A stretch of DNA of 64,000 nt from Micromonospora terminaliae (GTDB lineage: Bacteria; Actinomycetota; Actinomycetes; Mycobacteriales; Micromonosporaceae). Every line of letters starts with the position of its first letter. Position 1 is the stretch's first letter. Where the stretch lies: assembly GCF_009671205.1 (NCBI RefSeq), contig NZ_CP045309.1, positions 1,736,001 through 1,800,000 on the forward strand, written 5' to 3'. Positions 45,505-54,760 of this stretch are shown here, in pieces. Below the pieces are notes generated by a model that had not been told where the DNA came from, made no database searches, and saw nothing but the letters and a program-made list of their open reading frames with translations. The position numbers and the translations under genes were made by a program.

Positions 45505-45652
45505 CCCGACGATCGAGGCCGTCGCAGCTGTGACGGCCGGTTGAGATCCTGAGTCGGATACCGGAGGTCGAAACCGACCGCGCTCCGACCGTGAATGGGC
45601 GGCACCGCCAGGTTCTGGGAACTCCCCGCCGGGCGGTGCTGACCCATGTGCG

Positions 45653-45680
45653 CGAAGGACGGTCACCCGGCCGTCCTTCG
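45653..45680. terminator. hairpin terminator for the T-C gene
   Basis: A 10-base-pair inverted repeat (CGAAGGACGG at 45653-45662 with 45671-45680) and an 8-base loop, followed by CCCCTTTT, so close to a classical intrinsic terminator on the plus strand. Confidence 0.7.
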
Positions 45681-45831
45681 CCCCTTTTCCACGCCGGCGG
45701 CGTCCCGGTCGGCCTGCGGCGGCATCGTCGCGGCGATCCGGCGTCGGCACGGGCCGCGGCGGTCGGCCTCGGATGTGTACGCCTGATCGACCGAGGCCGG
45801 TCCCCGCGGGTCCGCGGCGGCCGGCACCGAA

Positions 45832-45859
45832 GCGGGGCGGTCGTCAGACCGCCCCGCTG
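45832..45859. terminator. hairpin terminator for the minus-strand operon
   Basis: A 12-base-pair inverted repeat (arms 45832-45843 and 45848-45859) with the loop GTCA, 6 bases beyond the stop of the flavoenzyme gene at 45865 on the minus strand. Confidence 0.75.
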
Positions 45860-45864
45860 CCGCC

Positions 45865-47100
45865 CTAACGCGCCAGGCTCTGGGCGAGTTCGCGCAAGGC
45901 GATCGTGCGCAGCAGGACCGAGAAGCCCGCGTGGGTACGCAGCGTGGACATGTCCCGCCACACCCTCTCGAGGCGCTCACCGTGCCGTATCGCACTCGAA
46001 CCCGCCGTGGGAAGGATGTAGTTCCCCATCGCCTCCCAGCACAGGTTGGCGGCCTGCAGGCAGATGGCCGAGAGGCGCAGGTCCGATTCCCTGGTCACCG
46101 CGGCCGGGCCCAGGGCGGCCGTGTGGCGCCACTGCTGGGCCGCGTTCAGCAGGGCGGCCTCGGCGGCGCCGATCATCCCGAAGGCGTCGCTGTACCACAG
46201 TTGGTAGTCCCGGTCCTGATAGCGGGGCACCACCGGCGGCACCATGGTCGTCCGGTCGCGCAGCAGGTCCTCGTACGCGTCGAGCGCACCCCGGGCCATG
46301 CCCACCGCCATGGAGCAGTTGAGCAGACTGATGAAGGCATGCAGGGCGCCACCGTATTCGGGGTTGCCGTGCAGCGTGCGTCCAGGCGTGCCCGACGTCG
46401 CGTCGTAATCGACGATCACCACCCCGGGTCGAGCCAGGTGATCGGGAACATGGCAGTTCGTCATCCTGACGCTGTGCGAACCGCTGCCTCGCAGGCCCAG
46501 TTGCTGTCCCCAGTCGTCCAGTCGCACCCACTGGCTCCGCGGTGCGACGAAGAGCAGCGGCGTCGGCGGTTGGCCACCCTCGGCGGGCATCAGCGTGTGT
46601 CCCATGAAGTGGGTGCCGTACGGCGCTCCGGAGCTGTACGGCCAGGTGCCGTTGACGGTCCAGCCGCCGTCGGCGGCGGGTACGGCGGTTCCGTTGGGTA
46701 CCGCGGTGCTGGGACAGATGAAGTCGCCGCAGCTGAAGAGCTCCGCCTGGGCCTGTTCGTCGAACACCGTGGCGGCCATGAGCGCGTGCGAGGCCCCGAG
46801 GCTGTACATCCAGCCGGTCGAGGAACAACCGCGGACCAGGGTCATGGCGACGCGCAGGAAGGCCTCGACCCCGAATTCGTACCCGCCGTAACGGCGGGGC
46901 ACCAGGATCCGGTAGAAGCCGTTCCTAGCGAAGCGCTCGTGGATGTCCTCGGCATAGAAGCCGCGCTCCTCCACCTCGGCCTGGCGTTCGACGAGCTCGG
47001 GAATCATCGCCTCCGCTCTCGCGATCACCTGCTCCGGGGTGAGGCCCGGTTCGGGCGGCGCGGGGAGGTCGAGTGCGGCGGTGTTCATGTTCGCGGTCAT
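45865..47100 (-). CDS. ACAD-fold flavin-dependent monooxygenase/dehydrogenase
   Basis: 411 residues from the ATG at 47100. It has an acyl-CoA-dehydrogenase fold: the N-terminal helical domain, then RILVPRRYGGYEFGVEAFLRVAMTLVRG, a beta domain (ADGGWTVNGTWPYSSGA) and RGSGSHSVRMTNCHVP, then C-terminal helices. The typical catalytic Glu of acyl-CoA dehydrogenases is not obvious, and the sequence looks more like the HsaA/group D flavin hydroxylases that use reduced flavin from a reductase. The E6-type flavin reductase could serve it. It is the last gene of the minus-strand operon with dpgC and an NRPS, so hydroxylation of a carrier-bound aryl or amino-acyl group is plausible. Confidence 0.8.
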   Translation of the reverse strand: MTANMNTAALDLPAPPEPGLTPEQVIARAEAMIPELVERQAEVEERGFYAEDIHERFARNGFYRILVPRRYGGYEFGVEAFLRVAMTLVRGCSSTGWMYSLGASHALMAATVFDEQAQAELFSCGDFICPSTAVPNGTAVPAADGGWTVNGTWPYSSGAPYGTHFMGHTLMPAEGGQPPTPLLFVAPRSQWVRLDDWGQQLGLRGSGSHSVRMTNCHVPDHLARPGVVIVDYDATSGTPGRTLHGNPEYGGALHAFISLLNCSMAVGMARGALDAYEDLLRDRTTMVPPVVPRYQDRDYQLWYSDAFGMIGAAEAALLNAAQQWRHTAALGPAAVTRESDLRLSAICLQAANLCWEAMGNYILPTAGSSAIRHGERLERVWRDMSTLRTHAGFSVLLRTIALRELAQSLAR

Positions 47101-47237
47101 TGACCATCCATTTCTACCGGGCACGATGCCGCGTGGTTCCTCGCGGGGCGACCGTTCGTCGTCACGGCTCCACCGTCGCCCGCCGTACCGATTTCGACCA
47201 CTTCGCGATTGCCGGCTCCCGCGCCGAGGGCCGGCGG

Positions 47238-50200
47238 TCAACGCATCCCGGCGACGACGGACGCCAGCAGCGACCAGTCCGTGGCTGCATCGTGTCCCAG
47301 CGCCAACAGCACGAGATCGGCGTCCTCTGCTGTCGCCCGCCAGGTGCGGAGCAGCCCGCGGTCGTGGCTCACCACCCACTGCGGAGCGTGCTCCGGCGGA
47401 TGCGAACCGCTCGGCGCGGGCGGTTCGACCGCCAGCACCTTCGGCCCGACGCCGATCCGCTCGCGCATCGTGTGGCTCAACTCGGCCGCCGTGGTCACGA
47501 GCTCACCGCACGCCGCCAGAACGGCGGCGCCCGGAGCATCAATCGTGGCCAGCCGCGCCGGGACGTCCTGCGGGCGCCCGTCGGAGATGTCGAGGATCGC
47601 CACCCTGAACCAGCGCTCGAACTCCGCCACCGCCTGCGCCGGCCAGGCCGCGTCCCCCTGAAGGAGCACCAGCGCGGATCGATCCGGACGACCGGACCAG
47701 CGAAGTGGCGGTGCGCCGGCGGCGAGCCGGGCCTGTCGGATCCGCTGTGCCTGATCGGCGGCCGTGGACGCGGCCACGATGTCGTCCAGACGAAGTTGAA
47801 CGCCCAACTCGCGCCGGACGAGGGCGCGAAGCTTCCAGGCGAGTCGCAGGTCTCCCGGCAGCTCGGCCCGGTCGTCGTCGCCGGCAACGGCACGCCACGC
47901 CTCGGTCATCCAGCGTGCTTCCGGGTCGCTCTCGGCGCCGTTCGGTCGCGGTGGCCTGATGCGGGCCAAAGCAGCCCGGTCGATCTTGCCCGTGGCGGTC
48001 AGCGGCATCGCGCTCATCAGCGCGTACGAGGACGGCACCATGTACGCCGGTAGCGCCTGGCGGGCATGCGCCGCGACTCGGCTCACCAGGTCCTGACCGA
48101 GACCTGGCTGCCGCGGTTGGAGGAACGCCACGATGCCTCTGCTGTCGCGGTCCTGGCCGGCCACCACGGTGGCGGCGAACGCGACGTCCGGATGGCCGCT
48201 GAGGACGCTCTCGATCTCGTCCGGTTCGATGCGATGCCCGCGTATCTTGACCTGGCGGTCGTTGCGGCCCCGGAGCTCCAACCGGCCGTCGGCCCGCCAC
48301 CGGGCGAGGTCACCCGTGCGGTAGAGCCGCCCGCCGTCGCCGCTCGGATCGGGCACGAAGCGCTCGGCGGTCTGCCCGGGCGCACAGATGTAGCCCCGGG
48401 CCACCCCGACACCGCCGATGTGGAGCTCGCCGACGACACCCGGCGGCACCGGCCGGCCGGCGGCATCGAGGATCCGCAGCCAGACGCCGGGTAACGGGCG
48501 GCCGACCGGGACGATCGGCGGCTGCGGCTGCCGCGGCAGTCGCTCGCACACGCCGTACATCGAGGCCTCGGTGGGCCCGTAGGTGTGCCAGAACTCCTTC
48601 GTGCAGGCGACCAGGCGGCTGGCGAGTTCGGGTGAGACGACGTCGCCGCCACAGGACACGGTCAGCTGCGGATCGCCCGGCCAGCCCGTGGCGAACAGGA
48701 TGCGCCACGTCATCGGCGTCGCCTGCATGACATCAGGCCGATGCCGTGCCAGCACGGCCTGCAGTTCTGCTCCGTTGCGGGCCTGGGCGCTGGTCGCGAG
48801 GATCGTCCGGCCGCCGCTGGTCAGGGCGAGGAAGGTCTCCAGCATCGCGATGTCGAACGAGATCGTGGTGACGGCGAGCAGCGACTGGTCCGGCCGGAAG
48901 TCAAGCAGCTGCCGGGTGGCGACCAGGCAGTTCGCCAGGCCGCGATGGGTCACCGCGACCCCCTTCGGCCGGCCAGTGGATCCAGACGTGTACAGCACGT
49001 AGGCCAGGGAGTCCGGGTGCGGCGGCTGGCCTCCCGCTGCCGGGACGGCCGCCAGCAGGTCGGACAACGGCACCAACGGTACGCCGAGTGCCGTCGCCCG
49101 ATCGGCCCGTAGGGTGCCGTCGATGATCACCCCGCCGCATCCGCTGTCACTGACGATGTACGACAGGCGCTCGGCGGGATGGTCCGGATCCATGGGCACG
49201 GCGGCCAGGCCGGCACGGGCGACTCCGAGCAGGATCGCCGGTAGCTCCACCCGGCGGGCCACGAGGATGCCGATCGGCGACTCGGCCGGGAGTTGGAGCG
49301 CGCGCAGCCCGGCTGCGATCCGGCTCGCCGCGTCGTCCAGGTCCCGGTAGGTGTGGACCACGTCGGCCATCACCACGGCCGGCCGGTCGGGCGTGTCGCG
49401 GATCCAACGATGGACCAGTTCGACCAGTGTGTCCTCGCCGCTCACGCCCGAGGTCGGCGCCTCCCACTCCGCGAGTCGCGCCCGGTCGGTTGGATGGATC
49501 ACGTCGAGCTCGCCGATCGGCCCGGCCGGACCGTGCACGAGTCCATGTAGCAGGGTCGAGTAGCTGCGGCCCATCCGATCGAGGGTCTCCTCGTCGAACA
49601 GCCCGACCGCGCCTCGCCACGCGCCGACGACACGATCCCTCCCGATCGCCACGTCGAACTCGAGCTCGTACGGTGAGTGCGCCACCGGCAGGTCGACCTC
49701 GCGCGTCACCATGCCGGCCCAGGCGGCGGGCGGCTCGGCTGCGGTGTCGCACCGGAAGCCGACCTGGACATCGACCTCGGCACCTCGTTCCGGGCGCAAC
49801 GCCCGCGACAGAAGCGCGTTCAGCGCCCCGGGATGGTCGACCGGCTGCGTCGCACTGACGTGCTCCGCCCGGAGCGTGTCCACCACCGAGGTGTGCTCGT
49901 CGAGGGGGTGGCGAAGGATCCGGATCTCTTCGGGCACGACCTGGAATTCGCCGGCTCGGGTGGGCTTCGGTGCGCCGATCAGGACGTCCGGCTCGCCGGT
50001 CTCGCGGAGGAGGAGGACGCGCAGGGCACACCGCAGGACAGAGGCCAGGGAGACACCGGTCTGGTCGGCGAAGCGTCGCACCAGTGTCGTCTGGCTCTCG
50101 TCCAGCGACCATGGCCTGGTGATCGATCGACCGTGACTGCGGCCGCGGCCACGGTTGGTGGGCCAAGCGACAGCTTGCGGTGCCGCGGGGAGGGCGCCGG

Positions 50201-50774
50201 AGACACCGTCGGGCGCGGGCGCGGCGTCGGTGGTCCGCTCCGCACCGTCCGGCTCGATCGGCGGCGTGCCGTCCGACGCACGTGGCGGGTCGGCGACCGC
50301 GGATCGGTACCGATCGCCCAACTCATCGAGCAGCCGCGCCGCCACGGACCGACCGCCCACCGCGGCGTGGATGGTCAGCGCCACCAGCGTGCTGCCGCCC
50401 TCCACCGGATACACGCCCACCCTGATCGCCGGTCGTCGGCTCAGGTCGAACCGTCGGTTCGCGTCGGCCGCGGCCACCGTGAGCGTGGCGTCCAACGGTT
50501 GGGTCACCCCGGCGACGAGCTCCACCGGCGACCCATCGCTCGGCACCAGCAGCGGTTCTCCGTCGACGTCGCGGAAGTGCCGTCGCAGCATGGCGTGGCG
50601 ACGCTGCAGGTCCGCGCATGCCGTGGCCAGCGCGGCAGGGACCACGTCACCCGCGACCAGGACCGCCTGGCAGTGTTGCAGGCCACCGGCCCAGAGAGTC
50701 GTCTGCTCGGCCAGATACCACGCGACCTGGCTGGCGCTCGGCCGCCATGTGGACGACGAGATGTCGTGGATCAT
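47238..50774 (-). CDS. NRPS: C-A with degenerate carrier and thioesterase-like tail
   Basis: 1178 residues from the ATG at 50774, with GGAGGAG upstream. A condensation-like domain (1 to ~430) has an altered active site, TIHAAVGG in place of HHxxxDG. The adenylation domain (~440-950) is complete: YTSGSTGRPKG, FDIAMLE, YGPTEA, YRTGDLARW, GRNDRQVKIRGHRIE and the A10 Lys in TATGKIDR. The following carrier-like segment reads ELPGDLRLAWKLRALV where GGDSL is expected, so the phosphopantetheine Ser is missing. The last ~150 residues resemble a thioesterase fold, but the GxSxG elbow reads AACGEL. By hand, the A-domain code reads D-I-L-Q-S-G-T-M-Y-K; the substrate is uncertain. It is likely to load a carrier in trans. 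Confidence 0.85.
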   Translation of the reverse strand: MIHDISSSTWRPSASQVAWYLAEQTTLWAGGLQHCQAVLVAGDVVPAALATACADLQRRHAMLRRHFRDVDGEPLLVPSDGSPVELVAGVTQPLDATLTVAAADANRRFDLSRRPAIRVGVYPVEGGSTLVALTIHAAVGGRSVAARLLDELGDRYRSAVADPPRASDGTPPIEPDGAERTTDAAPAPDGVSGALPAAPQAVAWPTNRGRGRSHGRSITRPWSLDESQTTLVRRFADQTGVSLASVLRCALRVLLLRETGEPDVLIGAPKPTRAGEFQVVPEEIRILRHPLDEHTSVVDTLRAEHVSATQPVDHPGALNALLSRALRPERGAEVDVQVGFRCDTAAEPPAAWAGMVTREVDLPVAHSPYELEFDVAIGRDRVVGAWRGAVGLFDEETLDRMGRSYSTLLHGLVHGPAGPIGELDVIHPTDRARLAEWEAPTSGVSGEDTLVELVHRWIRDTPDRPAVVMADVVHTYRDLDDAASRIAAGLRALQLPAESPIGILVARRVELPAILLGVARAGLAAVPMDPDHPAERLSYIVSDSGCGGVIIDGTLRADRATALGVPLVPLSDLLAAVPAAGGQPPHPDSLAYVLYTSGSTGRPKGVAVTHRGLANCLVATRQLLDFRPDQSLLAVTTISFDIAMLETFLALTSGGRTILATSAQARNGAELQAVLARHRPDVMQATPMTWRILFATGWPGDPQLTVSCGGDVVSPELASRLVACTKEFWHTYGPTEASMYGVCERLPRQPQPPIVPVGRPLPGVWLRILDAAGRPVPPGVVGELHIGGVGVARGYICAPGQTAERFVPDPSGDGGRLYRTGDLARWRADGRLELRGRNDRQVKIRGHRIEPDEIESVLSGHPDVAFAATVVAGQDRDSRGIVAFLQPRQPGLGQDLVSRVAAHARQALPAYMVPSSYALMSAMPLTATGKIDRAALARIRPPRPNGAESDPEARWMTEAWRAVAGDDDRAELPGDLRLAWKLRALVRRELGVQLRLDDIVAASTAADQAQRIRQARLAAGAPPLRWSGRPDRSALVLLQGDAAWPAQAVAEFERWFRVAILDISDGRPQDVPARLATIDAPGAAVLAACGELVTTAAELSHTMRERIGVGPKVLAVEPPAPSGSHPPEHAPQWVVSHDRGLLRTWRATAEDADLVLLALGHDAATDWSLLASVVAGMR

Positions 50775-50848
50775 CGCTCCTCCTTCCCCCCGGATGACCG
50801 GAGTGGTTGCACCAGCGGCTTGTCCGCGCAAGGCCGGCTCGGCGTCGC

Positions 50849-52162
50849 CTACAACGCATCGACGAAGTCGGCCAGCCGGGCGGCACCCTCGACGATCTCC
50901 TCATGCTCCAGCGCGGAACACGACAGCCGGATCCGGCGCTCGCCTCCCGGGCCGAGATGGAAGCCACGCATCGGGGTCCAGAGCACACCGAACGCCTCCG
51001 CGGAGTACCGCAGCAGCGCGTCGTCGGCCTCGACCGGAAGCTCGACCTGGACGAAGTAGCCGCCCTCGGGTGCCCACCAGCGAACCCCGGCGCCCGGCTG
51101 ATCGGGCTCGCCGAAGTGGTGGGCCAGCCGATCGAGGAGGACGTCGCGGTTGTCGCGCAGCCGGGCCGCCTTGGGCGCACCCAATGCGGCGATGGAGCCC
51201 CCGTGGCGAAGGAGAAGCCCGCCGATCAATGCCTGGGCCAGTGGAGACGTGTTCAGGGTGACCGCGTTCTTGGCGGCAGCGATCATGGCGGCCAGTCGCA
51301 CCGGCGGGCCAGGGCGCCGCTCGACCCACTGGTCCGCCACCACGTAACCCACCCGGGCGCCCGGCACCGCGACCTTCGCGAAGGTGCCGGTGTGTACCAC
51401 CCGGCCGTCTCGATCGAGTGCCTTGAGACTGGGCAGCCGGTCGTCCGAAGCGGCCGTGAAAGCGTACGGGTTGTCCTCGATCAGAATGAGGTCGAGGGCC
51501 GACGCCGTCGCCAGCAGGCGCTGGCGGGCGGCGAGCGTGAGCCGGTTACCCGTCGGGTTGGCGAAATCGGGGGACACGTACAGCGCCCGGAGGCGACGAC
51601 CCGCCGCCCTCTCCCGCTCCGAGGCCCTGCGCAGGGCGGCCAGGTCCGGGCCGGTGCCGTCGTCCGGCACCGGGTGGACCGCGATGTCCAGCGAGTCCGC
51701 CGCGGCGAGCACGCCCACGTAGGACGGATCGGTAACCGCCAGGCTGGCGCCCGGCGGATGGAGGACTCGCAGGGTGAGGAACAGCGCCTCCTGGCACCCG
51801 ACCGTCATGACGATCGCGTCGGGCGGGACATCGATGGCCTCGTCGACGCGCAGAGCGGCGGCAACCAGGTCGTTGATGATCCCTCTGCTGGGGCCATACT
51901 GGAACAGGTGCCGGCGCACCTCGTCCTCGCTGAGGCCGGCGGCGCGTCGCGCCTCGACGAAGGTGTCCAGCAGCGGACCGACCGTGATGTCCGCGAAGAA
52001 CGGCTCGTAGGGGGCGCCTGGTGCGAACGAGATCGCGTCGGGGAACTCGGCCACGATCTCGTTGAGGAAGGTCATGGCGGCGACCTGCCGGCTCGACACG
52101 CTGCGATGCAGGTCCTCGGCGTGCAGGTGCGCGGACGGGATCAAGGTTGCCGGCGCATCCAC
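50849..52162 (-). CDS. hpgT: PLP aminotransferase, HpgT/DpgT-like
   Basis: 437 residues from the GTG at 52162, which overlaps the end of dpgC by 22 bases; longer readings run back through dpgC. It is a fold-type I (class I/II, MocR-like) aminotransferase: DAISFAPGAPYEPFF, VGCQEALFLTLRVL, YVSPDFANPTGNRL, IEDNPYAF, and the PLP-Lys in HTGTFAKVAVPGARVGY. With dpgA, dpgB and dpgC in the window, it most likely transaminates 3,5-dihydroxyphenylglyoxylate to (S)-Dpg. It could also accept 4-hydroxyphenylglyoxylate, but no Hmo/HmaS genes for that route are seen. Confidence 0.88.
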   Translation of the reverse strand: MDAPATLIPSAHLHAEDLHRSVSSRQVAAMTFLNEIVAEFPDAISFAPGAPYEPFFADITVGPLLDTFVEARRAAGLSEDEVRRHLFQYGPSRGIINDLVAAALRVDEAIDVPPDAIVMTVGCQEALFLTLRVLHPPGASLAVTDPSYVGVLAAADSLDIAVHPVPDDGTGPDLAALRRASERERAAGRRLRALYVSPDFANPTGNRLTLAARQRLLATASALDLILIEDNPYAFTAASDDRLPSLKALDRDGRVVHTGTFAKVAVPGARVGYVVADQWVERRPGPPVRLAAMIAAAKNAVTLNTSPLAQALIGGLLLRHGGSIAALGAPKAARLRDNRDVLLDRLAHHFGEPDQPGAGVRWWAPEGGYFVQVELPVEADDALLRYSAEAFGVLWTPMRGFHLGPGGERRIRLSCSALEHEEIVEGAARLADFVDAL

Positions 52163-53445
52163 TGCTGCTCCAACCGATGTAGGACGTCCTGGCTGTAAAG
52201 CCGCTGTACCTGAACTTCCGCGAACTCGGCGAGGTAGCTCCGGAACTGGTCCTCGGTCTCCTCGAAGGCGGTGAGCATGTGCCGGTTGGCCACCACGGCG
52301 GCGTTGTCCATGGCTTGGACCGCCTGGCCGAGCGCGTCGTCGACCGCGTCCTCGGCCACCACGGCGTCGCACAGCAGCGCGGCGACCGGCTCCCGGGCCG
52401 CTATCCGCCTACCGCCAAGGAGGACCTGCCGAGCCAGCCTCGGGCCGAGGATGCGGCCGAGCCTGAGGTTGGCCGCACCGGGCACGATGCCCTCTCGTGC
52501 CGCCGGCAGCGTGAAGTAGGCCGTGTCCAGGCTGATCACGTAATCGAAGGTCAGCATCAGCTGCATGCCACCGCCGATGGCGAATCCGTCGACCACCGCG
52601 ATCCATGGCTTCCCGCCGCGGGACGCCGGGTCGGCCTCCTGCCGCGGATCCCACAGGCCACGCTGGATCTTGCTCAGATAGCCGATCTCCCGCTGCATGA
52701 CGAAGCCAAGGAAAGGGATCTGCCCGGCGCACAGGAGTGTGAGGTTGATTCCGGAGCTGAAGACCCGGCGACCGGCGTACCTCGGGTGCTCCATCACGGC
52801 GCCCCGCACCACGCCCACCCGGACGTCCGGATCCAGCAGGGCCAGGTCGACGGCGACCTCCAGCTGCTGTCCGAGGGGCTCGTCCTCCGCGTTGAGGTAG
52901 CGCTGGTTGGCGACGGTTATCTCGGCCACCCCGTCCGTACGCCGCACCGACACCACGGGCATCTCGACGACACCGGTCCGCTGGAACTCCGGCAGCCGCG
53001 ATCGGGCCTCGTCCGTCGGCAGCCGCTGTGAGCGCACGAGGTCGCCGCCCGCACCGGAGCCCAGCAGAGCGGAGTACGCGATGCCCTGGTCGATCTCGAG
53101 CCCCTCCTTGGCGCTCTGGCGGCGGGCACGTTCGACCTCCATCTGGGCGCGGTTGGGCGTCAGGCCCGGAACGATGTCGGCCAGGTGGTACGACAGCTCG
53201 GTCAACGAGAGCCGTTGGGGGCGCTCGCCGACGGCTTCGCGACAGAGCCGGTCCGATTGGGCGCTCAGCAGCCGGCGCCTCGCGGCTCGCGCGCGTCCAT
53301 GTGCCGCGGCGGCTCGGGCCCGCTGGTCGGGGTTGCGATCGGCGGGAGCGGGCAACGTCGACAACAGGTCGGCCACGCGAGCCGCGGCGGCCGTCACCTC
53401 GGCCCGTAGGCGGTCCCGCACCAGGGGTTTCGTTGATGGAGTCAC
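52141..53445 (-). CDS. dpgC: DpgC, cofactor-free dioxygenase of dihydroxyphenylacetyl-CoA
   Basis: A 434-residue protein with an extended helical N-terminus (~200 residues) and a crotonase-fold C-terminal half, the DpgC layout. Motifs: AVMEHPRYAGRRVFSSGINLTLL, WIAVVDGFAIGGGMQLMLTFDYVI (oxyanion hole) and TLPAAREGIVPGAANLRLGR. DpgC converts 3,5-dihydroxyphenylacetyl-CoA and O2 to 3,5-dihydroxyphenylglyoxylate without metal or flavin. The ATG at 53445 overlaps the P450 stop (ATGA), and its end overlaps the aminotransferase start, so P450-dpgC-hpgT are tightly coupled. Confidence 0.93.
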   Translation of the reverse strand: MTPSTKPLVRDRLRAEVTAAAARVADLLSTLPAPADRNPDQRARAAAAHGRARAARRRLLSAQSDRLCREAVGERPQRLSLTELSYHLADIVPGLTPNRAQMEVERARRQSAKEGLEIDQGIAYSALLGSGAGGDLVRSQRLPTDEARSRLPEFQRTGVVEMPVVSVRRTDGVAEITVANQRYLNAEDEPLGQQLEVAVDLALLDPDVRVGVVRGAVMEHPRYAGRRVFSSGINLTLLCAGQIPFLGFVMQREIGYLSKIQRGLWDPRQEADPASRGGKPWIAVVDGFAIGGGMQLMLTFDYVISLDTAYFTLPAAREGIVPGAANLRLGRILGPRLARQVLLGGRRIAAREPVAALLCDAVVAEDAVDDALGQAVQAMDNAAVVANRHMLTAFEETEDQFRSYLAEFAEVQVQRLYSQDVLHRLEQQWMRRQP

Positions 53446-54686
53446 GCTGACTCGGCAAGGGGTGCGGAGAGCAGGACCGGCAGCTCGCTACGACCGTTCA
53501 TGATGAACCCGCTCTGCGGCGCGATCTCCGACGCCGGTACCGCGAGAGCCAGGTCGGGGAAACGCGCGAACAGCGCGGGGACCGCGATCTCGGCCTCCAG
53601 CCGCCCGAGGGCCTTACCGATGCAGCTGTAACCGCCGTGACCGAAGGACAGATGGTCCTTGCGCGACCGGGTGATGTCGAAGGAGTCGGCGCTCTCGCCA
53701 TGAACGGCGGGGTCGCGTCCGATCGCGGCGAAGTTCATGAGAACCGGATCGCCCGCACGTATCGTCACCTCGCCGAGCTGGACGTCCTCGGTGGGAAACC
53801 GGAACGGCAGATGTGCCACCGGAGCCTCGACCCGGAAGGTTTCCTCGATCGCGTCCTGACACGAGGCCTGTCCGGAGCTGATCAGCCGCCGCTGGTCGGG
53901 ATGGGTGAGCAGGGCGTGTATCGAGTTGATCACCAGATTCGTCACGGTCTCGGTGCCGGTCCCCAGCAGGAACGACAACGTGCCGACGATCTCGGCGTCG
54001 CGCAGCCCGGAGCCGTCCGCTTCCTGGGCGGTGATCAGGTCACTCATGAGGTCGTCCGCCCGGTTCCCGCGCTTCGCCTCGACCAGCGCGGCCATCTCCA
54101 TGAGTCCCTGCTCGACGCTCGCCGCGATCTCTTCGCCGGTCTTGGTCGTGTCGACCTGCGCCTCGCCGTCGCCGAGAATGGTGTCCCGGGCCGCGCCGGC
54201 GATACCGAGGACATCGAAGATGACGTGAGCGGCCAGCGGATAGGCGTACCTCGCCTTGAGGTCCACGACCGTACCGGCGGGACTGGCGGCGAGGTCGGCC
54301 AGGAGGCTGGACACGATCTTGTCGATCGTCGGCCGCATCGCCTCGACCCGTCTCGGCGTGAATCGCTTCGCCACCAGTGCGCGCATGCGGCTGTGCGCGC
54401 TTCCGTAGGTGGTGTTCATGTTGTCCATGAGCGCCCAGTCGATGAGTGGGAAGGTCGGGTCGACCTCGCCGTCGGTGAACGCGGTCCAGTGCTGACGCCC
54501 GTCCTTGGACATCCGCTGGTCGCTCAGGGCCTGCTTGCCGGCCTCGTAGCCGGTGATCGACCACGCTCGCACGCCGTTCGGGAGCTCGACCTCGGCGACT
54601 GGCCCACGCTCGCGAATTCGCGCGTTCTCCGCATGGATGTCGGCACCGGAGGTATCGATGACAACCGGAGGGGTTTTTTCTTGCAT
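53442..54686 (-). CDS. cytochrome P450
   Basis: 414 residues from the ATG at 54686; the longer frame overlaps the ADH gene. It is a bacterial class I P450: the I-helix segment FLLGTGTETVTNLV, the ExxR-type EETFRVEAP, and the haem-binding loop FGHGGYSCIGKALGRLE with C355. The ATG is preceded by a GAGGACGG site. It sits between a zinc dehydrogenase and dpgC in the operon, so it may hydroxylate or crosslink an amino-acyl intermediate or modify the enediyne core. Redox partners are not encoded nearby. Confidence 0.93.
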   Translation of the reverse strand: MQEKTPPVVIDTSGADIHAENARIRERGPVAEVELPNGVRAWSITGYEAGKQALSDQRMSKDGRQHWTAFTDGEVDPTFPLIDWALMDNMNTTYGSAHSRMRALVAKRFTPRRVEAMRPTIDKIVSSLLADLAASPAGTVVDLKARYAYPLAAHVIFDVLGIAGAARDTILGDGEAQVDTTKTGEEIAASVEQGLMEMAALVEAKRGNRADDLMSDLITAQEADGSGLRDAEIVGTLSFLLGTGTETVTNLVINSIHALLTHPDQRRLISSGQASCQDAIEETFRVEAPVAHLPFRFPTEDVQLGEVTIRAGDPVLMNFAAIGRDPAVHGESADSFDITRSRKDHLSFGHGGYSCIGKALGRLEAEIAVPALFARFPDLALAVPASEIAPQSGFIMNGRSELPVLLSAPLAESA

Positions 54687-54760
54687 GACGCCGTCCTCGC
54701 TGCTCAGTGGGACCAGCTTTGTACGTGGAATGGCCGACCTGCGTCGGTGCGGCTTCCGGG

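Larger units (their letters stand above)
45505..45864. other. 360-base convergent intergenic region with two hairpins
   Basis: It separates the T-C gene (plus) from the end of the minus-strand seven-gene operon. It holds the terminator-like hairpins at 45653-45680 and 45832-45859. No gene is seen. Confidence 0.6.

Noticed and set aside
52163..52372. Longer start for the aminotransferase
   Set aside because: It runs back through dpgC in another frame and is Arg/Gly-rich shadow sequence.
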